A stretch of 64,000 bases of DNA, from assembly GCF_036322585.1 (NCBI RefSeq), contig NZ_AP024600.1, forward strand, positions 868,001-932,000, in the 5' to 3' direction. Under the pieces are notes generated by a model, which had not been told where the DNA came from, did not search any database, and worked only from the letters and a program-made list of their open reading frames with translations. The position numbers and the translations under genes are program-made. Source of the stretch: Luteolibacter sp. LG18. Its GTDB lineage: Bacteria > Verrucomicrobiota > Verrucomicrobiia > Verrucomicrobiales > Akkermansiaceae. Below are positions 50,709 to 60,278 of the stretch, piece by piece (positions within the stretch are counted from its first letter, which is position 1; every line of letters begins with the position of its first letter).

Positions 50709-51293
50709 ATGAACCTCGCCGCCACCGCGCTCACGCTCTTTCTCGTCTTCGACCCCTTCGGCAACATGGTGATCTTCCACACCGTGCTCGCCAAGGTACC
50801 GCCGGAGCGCCGTCGCCGCGTGATGATCCGCGAGCTGCTGTTCGCCCTGCTGATCCTGATGGGCTTCCTGTTCGCGGGCTCCACCATCCTGTCCATCCTC
50901 GGCGTCCGCCCCGCCACCCTCAGCATCTCCGGCGGCATCCTCCTCTTCCTGATCGCGCTGGGCATGGTCTTCCCCGCGAAGTCGATGCTGCAGGACGCCA
51001 CCAACGAGGAGCCGTTCATCGTCCCGCTCGCCGTGCCGCTCATCGCGGGCCCATCCTCCATCGCCCTGCTGCTCCTGCTTTCAAACAAATACCCCGGCGC
51101 GCTCGGCCAATCCGCCCTCGCCCTGGGCATTTCCTGGGGAGCCGCCGCCTTCATCCTGCTGATCTCTCCGTTGATCCTGAAACTGCTCGGCAACAAGGGC
51201 ACCGCCGCCTTGGAGCGCCTCATGGGCCTGCTGCTGATCCTCATCGCAGTCCAAATGTTCCTCGACGGCCTCGCCGCCTACACCGCACGCTGA
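50709..51293 (+). CDS. MarC family integral membrane protein
   Basis: The 194-residue protein starts at ATG 50709 (MNLAATALTLFLVFDPFGNM). Six membrane helices, the N-terminal DPFGN (the family's DPxGN) and the mid-protein PLAVPLIAGPSSI identify the MarC/UPF0056 family. Members are inner membrane proteins whose transport function is not firmly known. The acylphosphatase gene follows by 7 bases. Confidence 0.88.
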   Translation: MNLAATALTLFLVFDPFGNMVIFHTVLAKVPPERRRRVMIRELLFALLILMGFLFAGSTILSILGVRPATLSISGGILLFLIALGMVFPAKSMLQDATNEEPFIVPLAVPLIAGPSSIALLLLLSNKYPGALGQSALALGISWGAAAFILLISPLILKLLGNKGTAALERLMGLLLILIAVQMFLDGLAAYTAR

Positions 51294-51300
51294 GCGCCAC

Positions 51301-51576
51301 ATGATTGCCAAACGGGTTATCTTCGAAGGCCGCGTCCAGGGCGTGGGCTTCCGCTACACCACCAAGGATCTCGCCCGTGGATTCGAGGTCGTAGGCTGGG
51401 TGAAGAACCTCCCGGACGGCACCGTGGAAATGCAGGCGATGGGCGAGAAGGAAGAGCTCGAGGATTTCCTCAAGGAGATCACCGAGGAATCCGCCGTGTC
51501 CCATCACATCCAAACCGTCCGTACCGAGGCCATCCCGCTCCTCGAAGGCGTCCGCGGCTTCAGCATCGAAAAGTAG
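51301..51576 (+). CDS. acyP: Acylphosphatase
   Basis: The 91-residue protein has the whole family pattern: VIFEGRVQGVGFRYTTKDLA with the catalytic Arg, and VVGWVKNLPDGTVEM with the catalytic Asn. It hydrolyses acyl phosphates such as carbamoyl or acetyl phosphate. The final codons AAG TAG belong to a palindromic repeat (see 51571-51600). Confidence 0.93.
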   Translation: MIAKRVIFEGRVQGVGFRYTTKDLARGFEVVGWVKNLPDGTVEMQAMGEKEELEDFLKEITEESAVSHHIQTVRTEAIPLLEGVRGFSIEK

Positions 51577-51600
51577 CACAAGCATTCCTGCTTGTGAGTG
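51571..51600 (+). repeat. Host palindrome at gene end (CACAAGCA/TGCTTGTG)
   Basis: The hairpin CACAAGCATTCCTGCTTGTG (51577-51596) directly follows the acyP stop codon, and AAGTAG before it and AGTG after it match the unit at 15955-15984 on the other strand. The remaining gap to 51786 holds no gene. Confidence 0.7.
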
Positions 51601-51786
51601 GGAAGATTCCCGCACAGCCGTGCAGATCCAGTATGGCTTTGAGTCGCCAGTTGCTGGTGGTCCGTACAGAGAGGGAAAGAACCACCGATGACTCTTTCTC
51701 TTCACCCTAGCCCCTGAATCCTAGTCCCCAGCCCCTCAAGGGCCGACCGGATCGACATGGATGTTCGCGAATCTTCCCTGCACGCC

Positions 51787-52641
51787 TCAAAGATCCCGCG
51801 CGCTGAACGTATCCCCCTGCCGGATATCGCCCGTCTGATACCCCTTCATGAACCACTTCACCCGCTGGGCCGAAGATCCGTGGGTGAAGGAATCCGGCAC
51901 CACCCGGCCCTGCGCCTGTTTTTGAAGCGTGTCGTCCCCGATCGCCTGTGCGCATCGCATCGCCTCCTCGATGTCCCCGGGCTCCAGGAACTTGTTCCGG
52001 TCGTCCTGCTTCCGCGCCCACAGACCCGCCAGAAAATCCGCCTGAAGCTCCAGCCGCACCGACAGCGCGTTCTGCTCGGACTTGCTCGCCCCGCGGGCCC
52101 TCGCCTCGTCCAGAGGGCGTGACAATCCCAGCTCATGCTGGACGTGGTGCCCCACCTCGTGAGCGATCACATAGGCCTGCGCGAAATCCCCCGGCGCGCC
52201 GAAACGCTCCTTCAGCTCCCGGTAAAACGACAGGTCGATGTACACCTTCTGGTCCGCCGGACAATAGAACGGCCCCATCCCAGCATCCGCCAGCCCACAG
52301 CCGGACTGCGTGCGCTGGGTGAAAATCTCCAGCCGCGGCTGGTCGTAATGCCGCCCCAGTTTCTGGAACTCGACGGTCCACACGTCCTCGGTGCTGCCCA
52401 GCACCTTCTTCACGAAGCCCACCATCTTCTCATCCCCCGGCGAGGCCGGAGCAGTGACCGCCGGCCCACCTTGCTCCGCCACCATGTTCAACAGCGCCCG
52501 TGGGTCCTTCCCCATCAGCAGCAGGATCACCACGACCACCACCGTGCCCATGCCACCCAAGGCAATCCCACCCCGGCCACCACCACCGCCTCCGCGATTG
52601 TCATCCACATTGTCGCTCTCCCGCAGGTCGTCCAGTTTCAT
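51787..52641 (-). CDS. YpfJ-like neutral zinc metallopeptidase
   Basis: The 284-residue protein starts [20 protein letters not shown] (ATG 52641), the typical N-terminus of the YpfJ/PF04228 family. One membrane helix ([16 protein letters not shown]) anchors it; the rest is periplasmic, with [16 protein letters not shown] and the zinc motif HEVGHH (HExxH), then [10 protein letters not shown] and [11 protein letters not shown]. It is a predicted membrane-attached metalloprotease of unknown substrate. Confidence 0.9.
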   Translation of the reverse strand: MKLDDLRESDNVDDNRGGGGGGRGGIALGGMGTVVVVVILLLMGKDPRALLNMVAEQGGPAVTAPASPGDEKMVGFVKKVLGSTEDVWTVEFQKLGRHYDQPRLEIFTQRTQSGCGLADAGMGPFYCPADQKVYIDLSFYRELKERFGAPGDFAQAYVIAHEVGHHVQHELGLSRPLDEARARGASKSEQNALSVRLELQADFLAGLWARKQDDRNKFLEPGDIEEAMRCAQAIGDDTLQKQAQGRVVPDSFTHGSSAQRVKWFMKGYQTGDIRQGDTFSARDL

Positions 52642-52761
52642 AAGGATAAGGGCACCGGTTTCGCCCATCTTCATCCCTCCCCCATCGTTCGGCAAGTCAC
52701 GAACCGCCCGCCCGTTCGATCCGGTGTTGCCCGCCACCATCACCGCCGCCATGCTCGGCCC

Positions 52762-53367
52762 ATGAAACAGCGCCCGCGCGGCCCAGCCTCCCGTCACGAC
52801 CGCCAAGAACACCAGGCCCGCGACAACCGCCACGTCCGCAGCACCGAGGAAACCACACCCTCGCTCGATGAGGAGGATCTCTATACCCTCCTCGCGGACA
52901 AAAAGGACGCCTTCGTCCTGATCCTTGACTGCGTCCAGGACCCCCACAACCTCGGCGCCATCCTCCGCACCGCCGATGGCGCGGGCGTCCACGCCGTGGT
53001 CGCCCCAAAGGACAAGGCCGTGGGTATCACCGACACCGTCCGCCGCATTTCCGTGGGCGCGTCCGACCATGTGCCCTTCGTGCAGGTCACCAATCTCGCC
53101 CGCACCATGGAGAAGCTCAAGGCCGCCGGCCTGTGGCTGGTCGGCACCTCTGACCGCGCCGACAAATCGATCTACGAACTCGACCTCAAGGGCCCGCTCG
53201 GCCTCGTGCTCGGTGCCGAGGAAAAAGGCATGCGGCGCCTCACCGAGGAGAACTGCGACTTCCTCGCCTCTCTCCCGATGGCCGGCAAGGTCGAGTGCCT
53301 GAACGTCTCCGTCGCCACCGGCGTGTGCCTCTACGAAGCCGTCCGCCAACGCCGCGGCGGCAAATGA
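52762..53367 (+). CDS. SpoU-family rRNA 2'-O-methyltransferase (RlmB-like, short)
   Basis: The 201-residue protein (ATG 52762) has the trefoil-knot methyltransferase motifs [29 protein letters not shown] and [20 protein letters not shown]. These fit RlmB, which methylates G2251 of 23S rRNA. The L30e-like substrate-binding domain normally before the knot is missing; instead there are about 45 mostly basic residues. It may therefore be another SpoU member. Its stop overlaps the next start (ATGA). Confidence 0.85.
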   Translation: MKQRPRGPASRHDRQEHQARDNRHVRSTEETTPSLDEEDLYTLLADKKDAFVLILDCVQDPHNLGAILRTADGAGVHAVVAPKDKAVGITDTVRRISVGASDHVPFVQVTNLARTMEKLKAAGLWLVGTSDRADKSIYELDLKGPLGLVLGAEEKGMRRLTEENCDFLASLPMAGKVECLNVSVATGVCLYEAVRQRRGGK

Positions 53368-54164
53368 AGGGCCCGGTCCGGATCCTGTCCGACCTCCACC
53401 TCGGCCACCGGGTGTCCCGGATCGCCACGGTGGAGTCCCTGCGCCCGCTCATCGCCGGAGCAGGGACCGTGATCTTCAATGGCGACACTTGGCAGGAGCT
53501 CGCCCTGCCCTTCCGTGAAAAATCCGCCCGCATGCTCGACGAGCTGCGGGCCCTCTGTGCCAGCGAAGGCGCGGAGCCGGTGTTTCTCTCCGGCAACCAC
53601 GATCCCGGCTGGCCCGGCACCGGCTGGTTGGAAATGGCGGAAAGCCGCATCCTCATCACCCATGGCGATGCCCTGTTCTTCGATGGCTCGCCGTGGAGCC
53701 GCGAGGCGATCCACGGCCAGCAGATGATCCGGAATTTGTGGCGGGAACACCATGCCGCCGCCTGCAATGCCGGTGAACGCCTGCGTCTCGCTCGCCGGAT
53801 CGCCCGCAACCTCGTCCCCAAGGTTTTCCCGAAGGGCAAGAAACTCTGGCAGCGCGTCTGGGAAGCCGCCCATCCCCCGCAGCGGGCCCTCAACATGCTC
53901 CACGCTTGGCTGAGCCAAGCCGGAGCCGCCGCCGATTTCGCGGAGCGCTTTTTCCCCAAGGCCGAGATCGTCATCATCGGCCACTTCCATCTCGGTGGCA
54001 TCTGGCAGCGACGCGGCCGACTGATCATCAACACCGGCGCCTTCCTGCCTCCGGGCAAGGCCACCTGCGTGGAAATCCACGAGGGCTGGCTCACCTGCTC
54101 CCGCGTGCTGGAGAGCACCGACACCTGCACGCTGGAGGCCCCGTTCGCCCGCTGGCGGCTGTGA
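53364..54164 (+). CDS. Metallophosphoesterase (LpxH/calcineurin-like)
   Basis: The 266-residue enzyme shows the dinuclear metal motifs [32 protein letters not shown] and IIGHFHLGG. The GHFHLGG and helical insert (about residues 105-190) resemble LpxH-type UDP-diacylglucosamine hydrolases, but similarity is not enough to claim that reaction. It is coupled to the methyltransferase by a 4-base overlap. Confidence 0.85.
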   Translation: MKGPVRILSDLHLGHRVSRIATVESLRPLIAGAGTVIFNGDTWQELALPFREKSARMLDELRALCASEGAEPVFLSGNHDPGWPGTGWLEMAESRILITHGDALFFDGSPWSREAIHGQQMIRNLWREHHAAACNAGERLRLARRIARNLVPKVFPKGKKLWQRVWEAAHPPQRALNMLHAWLSQAGAAADFAERFFPKAEIVIIGHFHLGGIWQRRGRLIINTGAFLPPGKATCVEIHEGWLTCSRVLESTDTCTLEAPFARWRL

Positions 54165-54186
54165 ACCGCCGCGCGGACGAAACACA

Positions 54187-54897
54187 TCAAGCCGCACGAC
54201 GGCGACGCAACAGCGCCAGCCCCACCGGCAACACCGAGATGACCATCACTGAAGGCTCAGGCACGGCAGCCGCCACCTTCGAAGTCACCGTCACGTTGTC
54301 GTAGCGAGCGGTCGGGAAAGGATAGCCACCGGTCGTCGCACCGAAGAACAACGCCACCGTGCTCACGCCGTCGTAGTTGAAATCCATCGTGATGCCCGTG
54401 CCGGTGCCAGTGAACGTGGCGGATGCCACCTGGTTCGACACCGCGCTGCCCAGCGCCTGCAGCTGACCCGTCTGCGTGTTCAGGATCAGGGAATTCCCGC
54501 TGGATTTGGTCAGATCGTAACCGGAGCCTGTCCAGATCCCCACGGTGGCGGTATCGTTCGCGTCACCCGTGTAGCTGACGATGTCGAACGTCAGCGTGTA
54601 TTGCCCGGCCGACGGAAACAGCGAAGGGGAAAGCAGGATCGCCGCGCTGCGGAACCCGCTGTCGCTCGCCGCTTGGAGGGTGCCGGAGGCCAGCGTGATC
54701 GTCGGACCGGAGCGCACCCATTCACCGAAGTTCAGTTGGTTGCCGTAGTAGCCACCCAGATAGGAGTTCGGCTTATCGGCGAGGGTGGTGCTCGAAAAGT
54801 TCTCGGTGAACACGGTGGCGGCCATGGCGGCGGGGCTCAGGAGAAGCACGGCCAAGGCACGACGGTACAGGGATCCCGGGAGGGAGAGGAAGCTCAT
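54187..54897 (-). CDS. PEP-CTERM protein
   Basis: The 236-residue exported protein (ATG 54897) has a signal peptide ending AMAA, a beta-sandwich-like body of low-complexity S/T/G content (TVGIWTGSGYDLTKSSGNS; ITMDFNYDGVSTVALFF; ARYDNVTVTS) and the C-terminal signal VPEPS, hydrophobic helix, LLRRRRAA. It is a likely substrate of an exosortase such as that at 41725. Function unknown. Confidence 0.85.
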   Translation of the reverse strand: MSFLSLPGSLYRRALAVLLLSPAAMAATVFTENFSSTTLADKPNSYLGGYYGNQLNFGEWVRSGPTITLASGTLQAASDSGFRSAAILLSPSLFPSAGQYTLTFDIVSYTGDANDTATVGIWTGSGYDLTKSSGNSLILNTQTGQLQALGSAVSNQVASATFTGTGTGITMDFNYDGVSTVALFFGATTGGYPFPTARYDNVTVTSKVAAAVPEPSVMVISVLPVGLALLRRRRAA

Positions 54898-55133
54898 GGG
54901 GGATAGGGGGATGAACGTGAACCGCGGAACGGAAGTGGGGTGTGGGGGACCCGAACCGCGTGGGCACAAAATCGGCCAAACGCATCCGGCTTTCAACCCA
55001 AAATCCTTAATCAACCTTAACGAGATCGCGTGTATCCCATCACGTTACTGGGTTTTACGCATCCCCACCTCCGTAGCCGAAGTGGTGACACTTCGGGGCA
55101 CGGCCCTGGCCCTTATATACCTCTTGGCCTCTG

Positions 55134-55238
55134 CATCCCGAATGGGATGACAGCCCCAGTAGCCGGAGGTTGAGAAGCCTTGGCGACGACACCTCCGGTT
55201 AGGCCGGGAATATCATTCGATCCCGAAGGGGATCGCAG
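55134..55238. repeat. Structured intergenic repeat (CCCGAA...GGGATG type)
   Basis: The gap 54898-55337 has no gene. It contains the hairpin CATCCCGAATGGGATGACAG (55134-55153), the longer inverted repeat TAACCGGAGGT/ACCTCCGGTTA region (AGCCGGAGGTT near 55161 and ACCTCCGGTTA at 55191-55201), and GATCCCGAAGGGGATCGCAG (55219-55238). Related elements are, as I recall, widespread between genes in Planctomycetes and Verrucomicrobiota; copy number here cannot be checked in this window. Confidence 0.55.
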
Positions 55239-55337
55239 CCGAGCTCGAAGGCACGCGGAATTCCATTTCCCATTCCACCCGCGGAGCCGGGACACGCCGC
55301 TGCCCGCCCCCTCTTCACCACTCCTCCGGGAACCCGC

Positions 55338-56489
55338 TCAAGACCGCCCCAGCACCCACGCGATGTGCGGGGTGTAGAGGTTCGGCTCCAGCAGGAACGA
55401 ATCGTGGCCCTTGTCCGAGTGCACGGTGATGTGCATCACATCCACCTTCGCCCTCTCCAAGTGACTCACCAGCTCCGTCTGTTCCTCGGGGTAAAAGCAG
55501 AAGTCCGAGTCGATCGAGAACACCAGCCACTTCTGGCCGGCATCCTTGACGCGGGCGAACAGGTCCTCCGGTGAACCCGCGTCCCCTTCCTGCGCCCCAT
55601 CGAAGCGCGACCACATGTCGTTGATCCGCAGGTAGGTGTTCGCATCGAAGCGTTTCACGAACTTCTTCCCCTGGTGCAGCATGTAGCTCTGGAACTGGTC
55701 GCGCACGCGGTACCAGGCCAGCACGTCGTCCGGCTGCACCACGTCCTGGCGCGCCCGCTTCTCGATCGCATCGAGGTGCACGAAGGTCTTGTGCGAGATC
55801 ATACGTGCCAGCGCGAGACCATACAGCGGCGGAGCGGCGTCGTAGTAATCGCCACCATTGAAATTCGGATCATTCTCGATCGCCAGGATCTGCTCGAACA
55901 ACACCAGCCGGTTCAACACCGTGGTCTTGTAGCCGGAAGCAATCGAAATCACGTTCGCCACCCGCTGCGGGAATCGCGTCGCGAAGGTCAGCGCCAACAG
56001 GCCGCCGACCGACGGTCCGATCACCGCCACCAGCTTTCCGATGCCGAAATCATCCAGCAGCCGCGCCTGGGCTTCCACCTGGTCCGCGGCGGTCACATGC
56101 GGGAACTTCGATCCCAACGGCTTGCCCGTCTCCGGGTCCAGGGACGTCGGACCGCTCGATCCATAACAGCCGCCAAGGTAATTGGCACAGATCACGAAAT
56201 AGCGGTTCGTGTCGATGGCCAGGCCCGGCCCGATCATGTCGGACCACCAGCCCTCGTGCAGCTCCGGCTGCCAGATCCCATTGATCGCCTCGATGTCCGG
56301 GTTGAACCCCGCCGCGTGGTGCGAGCCTGAAAGCGCGTGAAACAGCAGAATCGCGTTCGATCCATCCTCGTTCAACGTCCCCCAGGTCTCATACGCCAGC
56401 GTCACCTCGCCCATCTCCCCGCCGTCACGCAAACGGAACGGATCGGCGGCGCTTCCCGTGCGGAAAAAGCGGGTGGTGACATTCGACAT
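55338..56489 (-). CDS. metX: Homoserine O-acetyltransferase (MetX family)
   Basis: The 383-residue alpha/beta-hydrolase starts at ATG 56489 (MSNVTTRFFRTG). MetX features: TLAYETWGTLNEDGSNAILLFHALSGSHHAAG, GPGLAIDTNRYFVICANYLGGCYGSSGP, and nucleophile Ser160 in GPSVGG, with the late VHSDKGHDSFLLE. It acylates homoserine in methionine synthesis. The nucleophile elbow GPSVGG differs from the more common GGSMGG, so a succinyl- or other acyl donor cannot be excluded. Confidence 0.88.
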   Translation of the reverse strand: MSNVTTRFFRTGSAADPFRLRDGGEMGEVTLAYETWGTLNEDGSNAILLFHALSGSHHAAGFNPDIEAINGIWQPELHEGWWSDMIGPGLAIDTNRYFVICANYLGGCYGSSGPTSLDPETGKPLGSKFPHVTAADQVEAQARLLDDFGIGKLVAVIGPSVGGLLALTFATRFPQRVANVISIASGYKTTVLNRLVLFEQILAIENDPNFNGGDYYDAAPPLYGLALARMISHKTFVHLDAIEKRARQDVVQPDDVLAWYRVRDQFQSYMLHQGKKFVKRFDANTYLRINDMWSRFDGAQEGDAGSPEDLFARVKDAGQKWLVFSIDSDFCFYPEEQTELVSHLERAKVDVMHITVHSDKGHDSFLLEPNLYTPHIAWVLGRS

Positions 56490-56684
56490 GCGCGGGACGC
56501 TAGTGGCCCCGCCCCCCGGAGTCCAGAGCGCATGCCTCCCGGTCCAGTTTCGCCCCTTCCTAAGCCAGGAAGACCGGAACCAAAACCATCGCCAAATCGC
56601 AAGCCAAGCCCTCGAATGACCCACCTCGATGAGGCGCCCCCTCCACAGGCTTCATGGCAGTCGGGGACCGCCAGCGACGCGCGG

Positions 56685-57677
56685 CTACTTTTTCAACAAC
56701 TCCTCTACTTTGCCGCGGGTACCCTGATCGACAGTGGAAAGACTAGCGCGGATCTCCTGCGCCGTGTCAGCCTTCAACTCCGGGTTCGTGATACGCCCGG
56801 CCCACATGGCGGCGGAAACAGGATCACCGGAGTCCAGCAAAAGAAGAGAAGTCGCTTGGTAGGGCTGATCGTATTTCGGCGCGGACGACCGGTTCCCAAG
56901 GTGGCTGGTGATGACGTCGTGGTTGGCCGGCGAAGCGTTGCGGATGACGTTGGCGAGGGCGTTGGAATAACCTTGGTCGGATTCAAGGCCATCGAGTTCA
57001 CGCATGGCCACGGTGACATCGGCACGGGAAAGGCCTTTGTTGGAGGCGAAGACCGTGAAGAAAAAGGAAATGGAGGAACCGGGACGGTTTGCCCGATAGT
57101 CGGCAAGGGCGGCCTCCAATCCCTTGCTGTCGACCTCGGCGCTTGTGATCGCGCGAACGGCAAGGACGGGATTGGCGGCGATGCGGTTTTCTTTGAGAAC
57201 GGCCCAAGCCGTGCCTGGCTCATTTCGGGCCAAAACCGAATAAAGAGCGCTTCCAAAGGCGAGAGATTGCCCCCCATTCGGGACGGTAGCGGCGATGGAG
57301 ATGGCGGCTTCAGGGTCCTTCTTCAGCATCGCCTCAATGAGAGCGCCATAGACCTCCTCTAATGCGGCATCCGGAGAAGGCAATGTCTTAACAATCCATT
57401 CAATGCCAGCGCCGGGATCACTCTCCCCATACTCGGCAGCCTTGGCACGAAGAGCCGCGATTTCCTCTGGCGTGTGCTTGGCCACGACGACAGGGCTCCC
57501 GGGCTTCGGTCTTTTCTTGTAAGCAGCCGCTTCCCCATCCCGAACGGCACGATCAGGGCGGGTGGCACGAACGGACTTCAAATCGCCCGAAGCCCCCCCG
57601 GAGTCCGATCCGGATTTCTTATCACAGGAGGAGAGGCCGAGAGAAAGCGCGAGAAAGAGACTGGAAGCGCGGCGCAT
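56685..57677 (-). CDS. Hypothetical lipoprotein
   Basis: The 330-residue protein (ATG 57677) has a lipoprotein leader MRRASSLFLALSLGLSSC. A Gly/Ser/Lys linker leads to an all-helical domain of repeated paired helices (ALEEVYGALIEAMLKKDPEAAISIAATVPN; GTAWAVLKENRIAANPVLAVRAITSAE), like TPR or HEAT-type repeats. Similar lipoproteins are common in Verrucomicrobiota. Function unknown. Confidence 0.75.
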   Translation of the reverse strand: MRRASSLFLALSLGLSSCDKKSGSDSGGASGDLKSVRATRPDRAVRDGEAAAYKKRPKPGSPVVVAKHTPEEIAALRAKAAEYGESDPGAGIEWIVKTLPSPDAALEEVYGALIEAMLKKDPEAAISIAATVPNGGQSLAFGSALYSVLARNEPGTAWAVLKENRIAANPVLAVRAITSAEVDSKGLEAALADYRANRPGSSISFFFTVFASNKGLSRADVTVAMRELDGLESDQGYSNALANVIRNASPANHDVITSHLGNRSSAPKYDQPYQATSLLLLDSGDPVSAAMWAGRITNPELKADTAQEIRASLSTVDQGTRGKVEELLKK

Positions 57678-57879
57678 GAGACTGGGTATTGCGCAACGAG
57701 TAACCCACGGGCATGGGAACTGCAAAATGAAACCGCCGCAGCGGAGGGTGTTTGCCGACGACGCTCTTCAGCCCGGAACTTGAAGCAGACAACCGCTATT
57801 CCAGCACCACAATCCAGAGCCCGTTCAGACTCCGATTTCTGCTCTGGATTCCAAGGCTTGGATTCCGGAACCTCTGTCC

Positions 57880-58452
57880 ATGTCAGACGTGATCGGCTTC
57901 AAAGAGTGGCAGGTAGTGTGTGACGCCCTCGCGTCCGGTCGCCAAACGGTAATTCTTCGCAAAGGCGGCATCCATGAAGGCCGTGCAGGCTTCTCCTTCG
58001 CCCACGAGTCGTTTTTCCTTTTCCCAACCCGCTTCCACGCCCAAGGCAATCATGTGACGGAAGGTGCGGCCGAGCCCATGCCTGAGTGGCAACCCGGAGA
58101 TACAGTTCGTATCACCCACCACGCCAAAGCACTATGGGCGAGAACCCTTACTGACTGGAACCAAGTCGACGCCCTTACCCCCTATCATATTTACGCCCCA
58201 GAACTCGTCCGTGAACGGTTCGATTGGGAGGGCAAAGGCATGACCAGCGGCAGCATCCACGTCGCCCTCCTCCAAGTCAGCCAACTCGCCGAACCTTGGG
58301 AGTTCCCTTACGCAGGGAAATACGGAGGCTGCAGAAGCTGGGTAAACCTACCTGCTCCTCCGGAAAACTGGGAAAAGGCAAGCACACCGGTGATCGATTC
58401 GAGCACTATGAGCCACATCGACATGACCCTTGGGCAGATCCGCGCCCACTGA
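57880..58452 (+). CDS. DUF1802 family protein
   Basis: The 190-residue protein shows GFKEWQVVCDALASGRQTVILRKGGI, FAHESFFLFPTRFHAQ and AELVRERFDWEG-like segments characteristic of DUF1802, a small cytoplasmic family of unknown function often found near phage or defence genes. Codon use has more A/T third positions than its neighbours, consistent with transfer. Confidence 0.8.
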   Translation: MSDVIGFKEWQVVCDALASGRQTVILRKGGIHEGRAGFSFAHESFFLFPTRFHAQGNHVTEGAAEPMPEWQPGDTVRITHHAKALWARTLTDWNQVDALTPYHIYAPELVRERFDWEGKGMTSGSIHVALLQVSQLAEPWEFPYAGKYGGCRSWVNLPAPPENWEKASTPVIDSSTMSHIDMTLGQIRAH

Positions 58453-58524
58453 GTTCGCCGGGTTCCTAGGGACAAACATGGTCGACGGCATCCACCGCCG
58501 ATCACTTCCGTTAGCCCAAAATAA

Positions 58525-58552
58525 AAGGAGGCGGGTTTTCACCCGCCTCCTT
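58525..58552 (-). terminator. Terminator after PEP-CTERM gene
   Basis: The 12-bp hairpin AAGGAGGCGGGT-TTTC-ACCCGCCTCCTT is followed leftward by TTATTTTG. It lies 29 bases past the stop at 58582 and may also end the convergent DUF1802 transcript. Confidence 0.85.
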
Positions 58553-58581
58553 GAAATACAGCCTTTTCAGCCAAAACCGGA

Positions 58582-59241
58582 TTAGCGGCGACGGCGAAGA
58601 AGAGCAAGAGCGCCAAACGCACCCAAGAGGGCGGCGGACGGCTCGGGCACGAAGGTCAGGTTGGTCGGACGAACCGGATCCACCGACGTGAAAAGAGGAT
58701 TGTATCCGACGTTGGAACCATCACCAGGAAGCTTGAGGCCCGGGTCGGTCACGATTCCAAACTTGCTGCCACCTGCCACAGTACCACCGAGGAGGGTGGT
58801 GCGGTCGAACCAGATGATAGCGAAGGAATCGCCAGCAACAGTGCCGAGAGTGGAACCGGAACCCTGGACGCCAAGACCACCGTTAAGGGTAAGGCCCGCA
58901 ATGGAGATCGCCGAACCAACACCGCCGCCCGTCCCGAGGGAGGTCGCGGTAAGGTTATTCGAAGTAGCGATATAAAGGACGTCGTCCCCGGAACCGGGCA
59001 TGAGAATCCCCCCCGCGGTCGTATTCAGCGTCCACCCACCCTGATAGTTCGCGGTATCAAAACCATTGCCGGAGGCATCGACAACGATACCCCACACGAG
59101 GCCGTTGGCAGTGCTGCTGCTGGAATCCGCAAGGCTGGTCAGCGCACCAGTGCCGACACCACTGATGGTGAGGGTGACGGTTGCATTAGCGAAGGCAGAC
59201 AAGCCAACTAGGGCGAGAAGAGAACCAAAGATTTTTTTCAT
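58582..59241 (-). CDS. PEP-CTERM protein
   Basis: The 219-residue exported protein has a signal peptide (MKKIFGSLLALVGLSAFANA), a Gly/Thr/Ser-rich beta body (DSFAIIWFDRTTLLGGTVAGG) and the tail VPEPSAALLGAFGALALLRRRR. It lies between a terminator and the TIGR02597-type gene; similar pairs are common in Verrucomicrobiota. Function unknown. Confidence 0.88.
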   Translation of the reverse strand: MKKIFGSLLALVGLSAFANATVTLTISGVGTGALTSLADSSSSTANGLVWGIVVDASGNGFDTANYQGGWTLNTTAGGILMPGSGDDVLYIATSNNLTATSLGTGGGVGSAISIAGLTLNGGLGVQGSGSTLGTVAGDSFAIIWFDRTTLLGGTVAGGSKFGIVTDPGLKLPGDGSNVGYNPLFTSVDPVRPTNLTFVPEPSAALLGAFGALALLRRRR

Positions 59242-59288
59242 GGAATTTAATTCAGAAATGATTGCGTAAGTGGCTATTCAACCGTTCT

Positions 59289-60278
59289 TCAGAGAGAAGC
59301 GCGATAGCTTTGGCTATCGGAAACAACAACATCGCCCACTGGCGCATCGGCAACGCGACGGTAGATGTAGCCTTCACCCGCCTTGAGGGTAAAAGTGTTG
59401 GTCACATCATTGCTACCACCATCATACCAAGCACCCGCAAAGTAGAAGAGGTTGTCGCCGGACTTATTCAGGCCGACACCATTGTCGAAAAAGATCAACT
59501 GATCGCCGTCAGAAGAGCCCAATCCAGAGGAACCGATGGTTTGATCAACCGGCGACAGATAGGAGATGCGGTTGTCCTGTTCGGTGCCAGCCGCCAATTT
59601 GGAGATCACGACGCGGCTGTTGAACTTCGGCACTTCTCCCGACACCACCAGCGACTGCTGGTTGCTACCGGTGACATTGCGGATGATGAAACTCTCACCC
59701 GGATAAAGAACGGTGTCATTGGCAATATTGCTGCCTGCGTCATACCAGTCACCGGCGAAGTAGAAAAACAGAGCATCCGGCGCGAGGTTCGTTCCAGCCG
59801 TTGCACCGCTGAAAGCGTCGAGCTCCAGGCCGTCGACAAGGGTGTTGCCCGAGAAAAAGCTCTTGATCGTGCTGGCCGGGCGAATCGAAACCGTATTGCC
59901 AGCGGACACGCCGGTAAGGCTGTCTCCAGGCTGAAGGGTGAGAGTCACGTTAGCACCCGAGGTCGAAGCAACGAGAGCGACCAAGCCTTCTTTCGTGCCA
60001 GACTCAACCACCGCGATGAAAGGACCGGTTCCGAGGGTCGGCGAAGCGGAAAGAGTCACTACATTGCCCGCCACGGAAGCGACCGTGCTCGTGAAAGCAG
60101 CCGCGTTCACAAGCGGAATGGAGATCGCCACGTCGGAACCGTCGGCGATTGCCGGCTGCCCCGTGGTTTTGTTGCCCAGGCTCACATACCCCACCGGCGT
60201 GGTGGTAGCATCAACGGCGAATGCCTGACCGACCGCGGCGATCGCGGCGAGCATGGCGAAGGAGTGAAATGGTTTCAT
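59289..60278 (-). CDS. TIGR02597 family secreted protein
   Basis: The 329-residue protein (ATG 60278) has a signal peptide ending AFA, then TTTPVGYVSLGNKTTGQPAIADGSDVAISIPL, the N-terminal signature of TIGR02597. Two repeats of the kind LFYFAGxWYDGGSN...LKAGEGYIYRR follow. It is a low-complexity beta protein without a PEP-CTERM tail. The family is nearly restricted to Verrucomicrobiota, of unknown function, and often co-expressed with PEP-CTERM proteins, as here with the gene 47 bases downstream. Confidence 0.88.
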   Translation of the reverse strand: MKPFHSFAMLAAIAAVGQAFAVDATTTPVGYVSLGNKTTGQPAIADGSDVAISIPLVNAAAFTSTVASVAGNVVTLSASPTLGTGPFIAVVESGTKEGLVALVASTSGANVTLTLQPGDSLTGVSAGNTVSIRPASTIKSFFSGNTLVDGLELDAFSGATAGTNLAPDALFFYFAGDWYDAGSNIANDTVLYPGESFIIRNVTGSNQQSLVVSGEVPKFNSRVVISKLAAGTEQDNRISYLSPVDQTIGSSGLGSSDGDQLIFFDNGVGLNKSGDNLFYFAGAWYDGGSNDVTNTFTLKAGEGYIYRRVADAPVGDVVVSDSQSYRASL

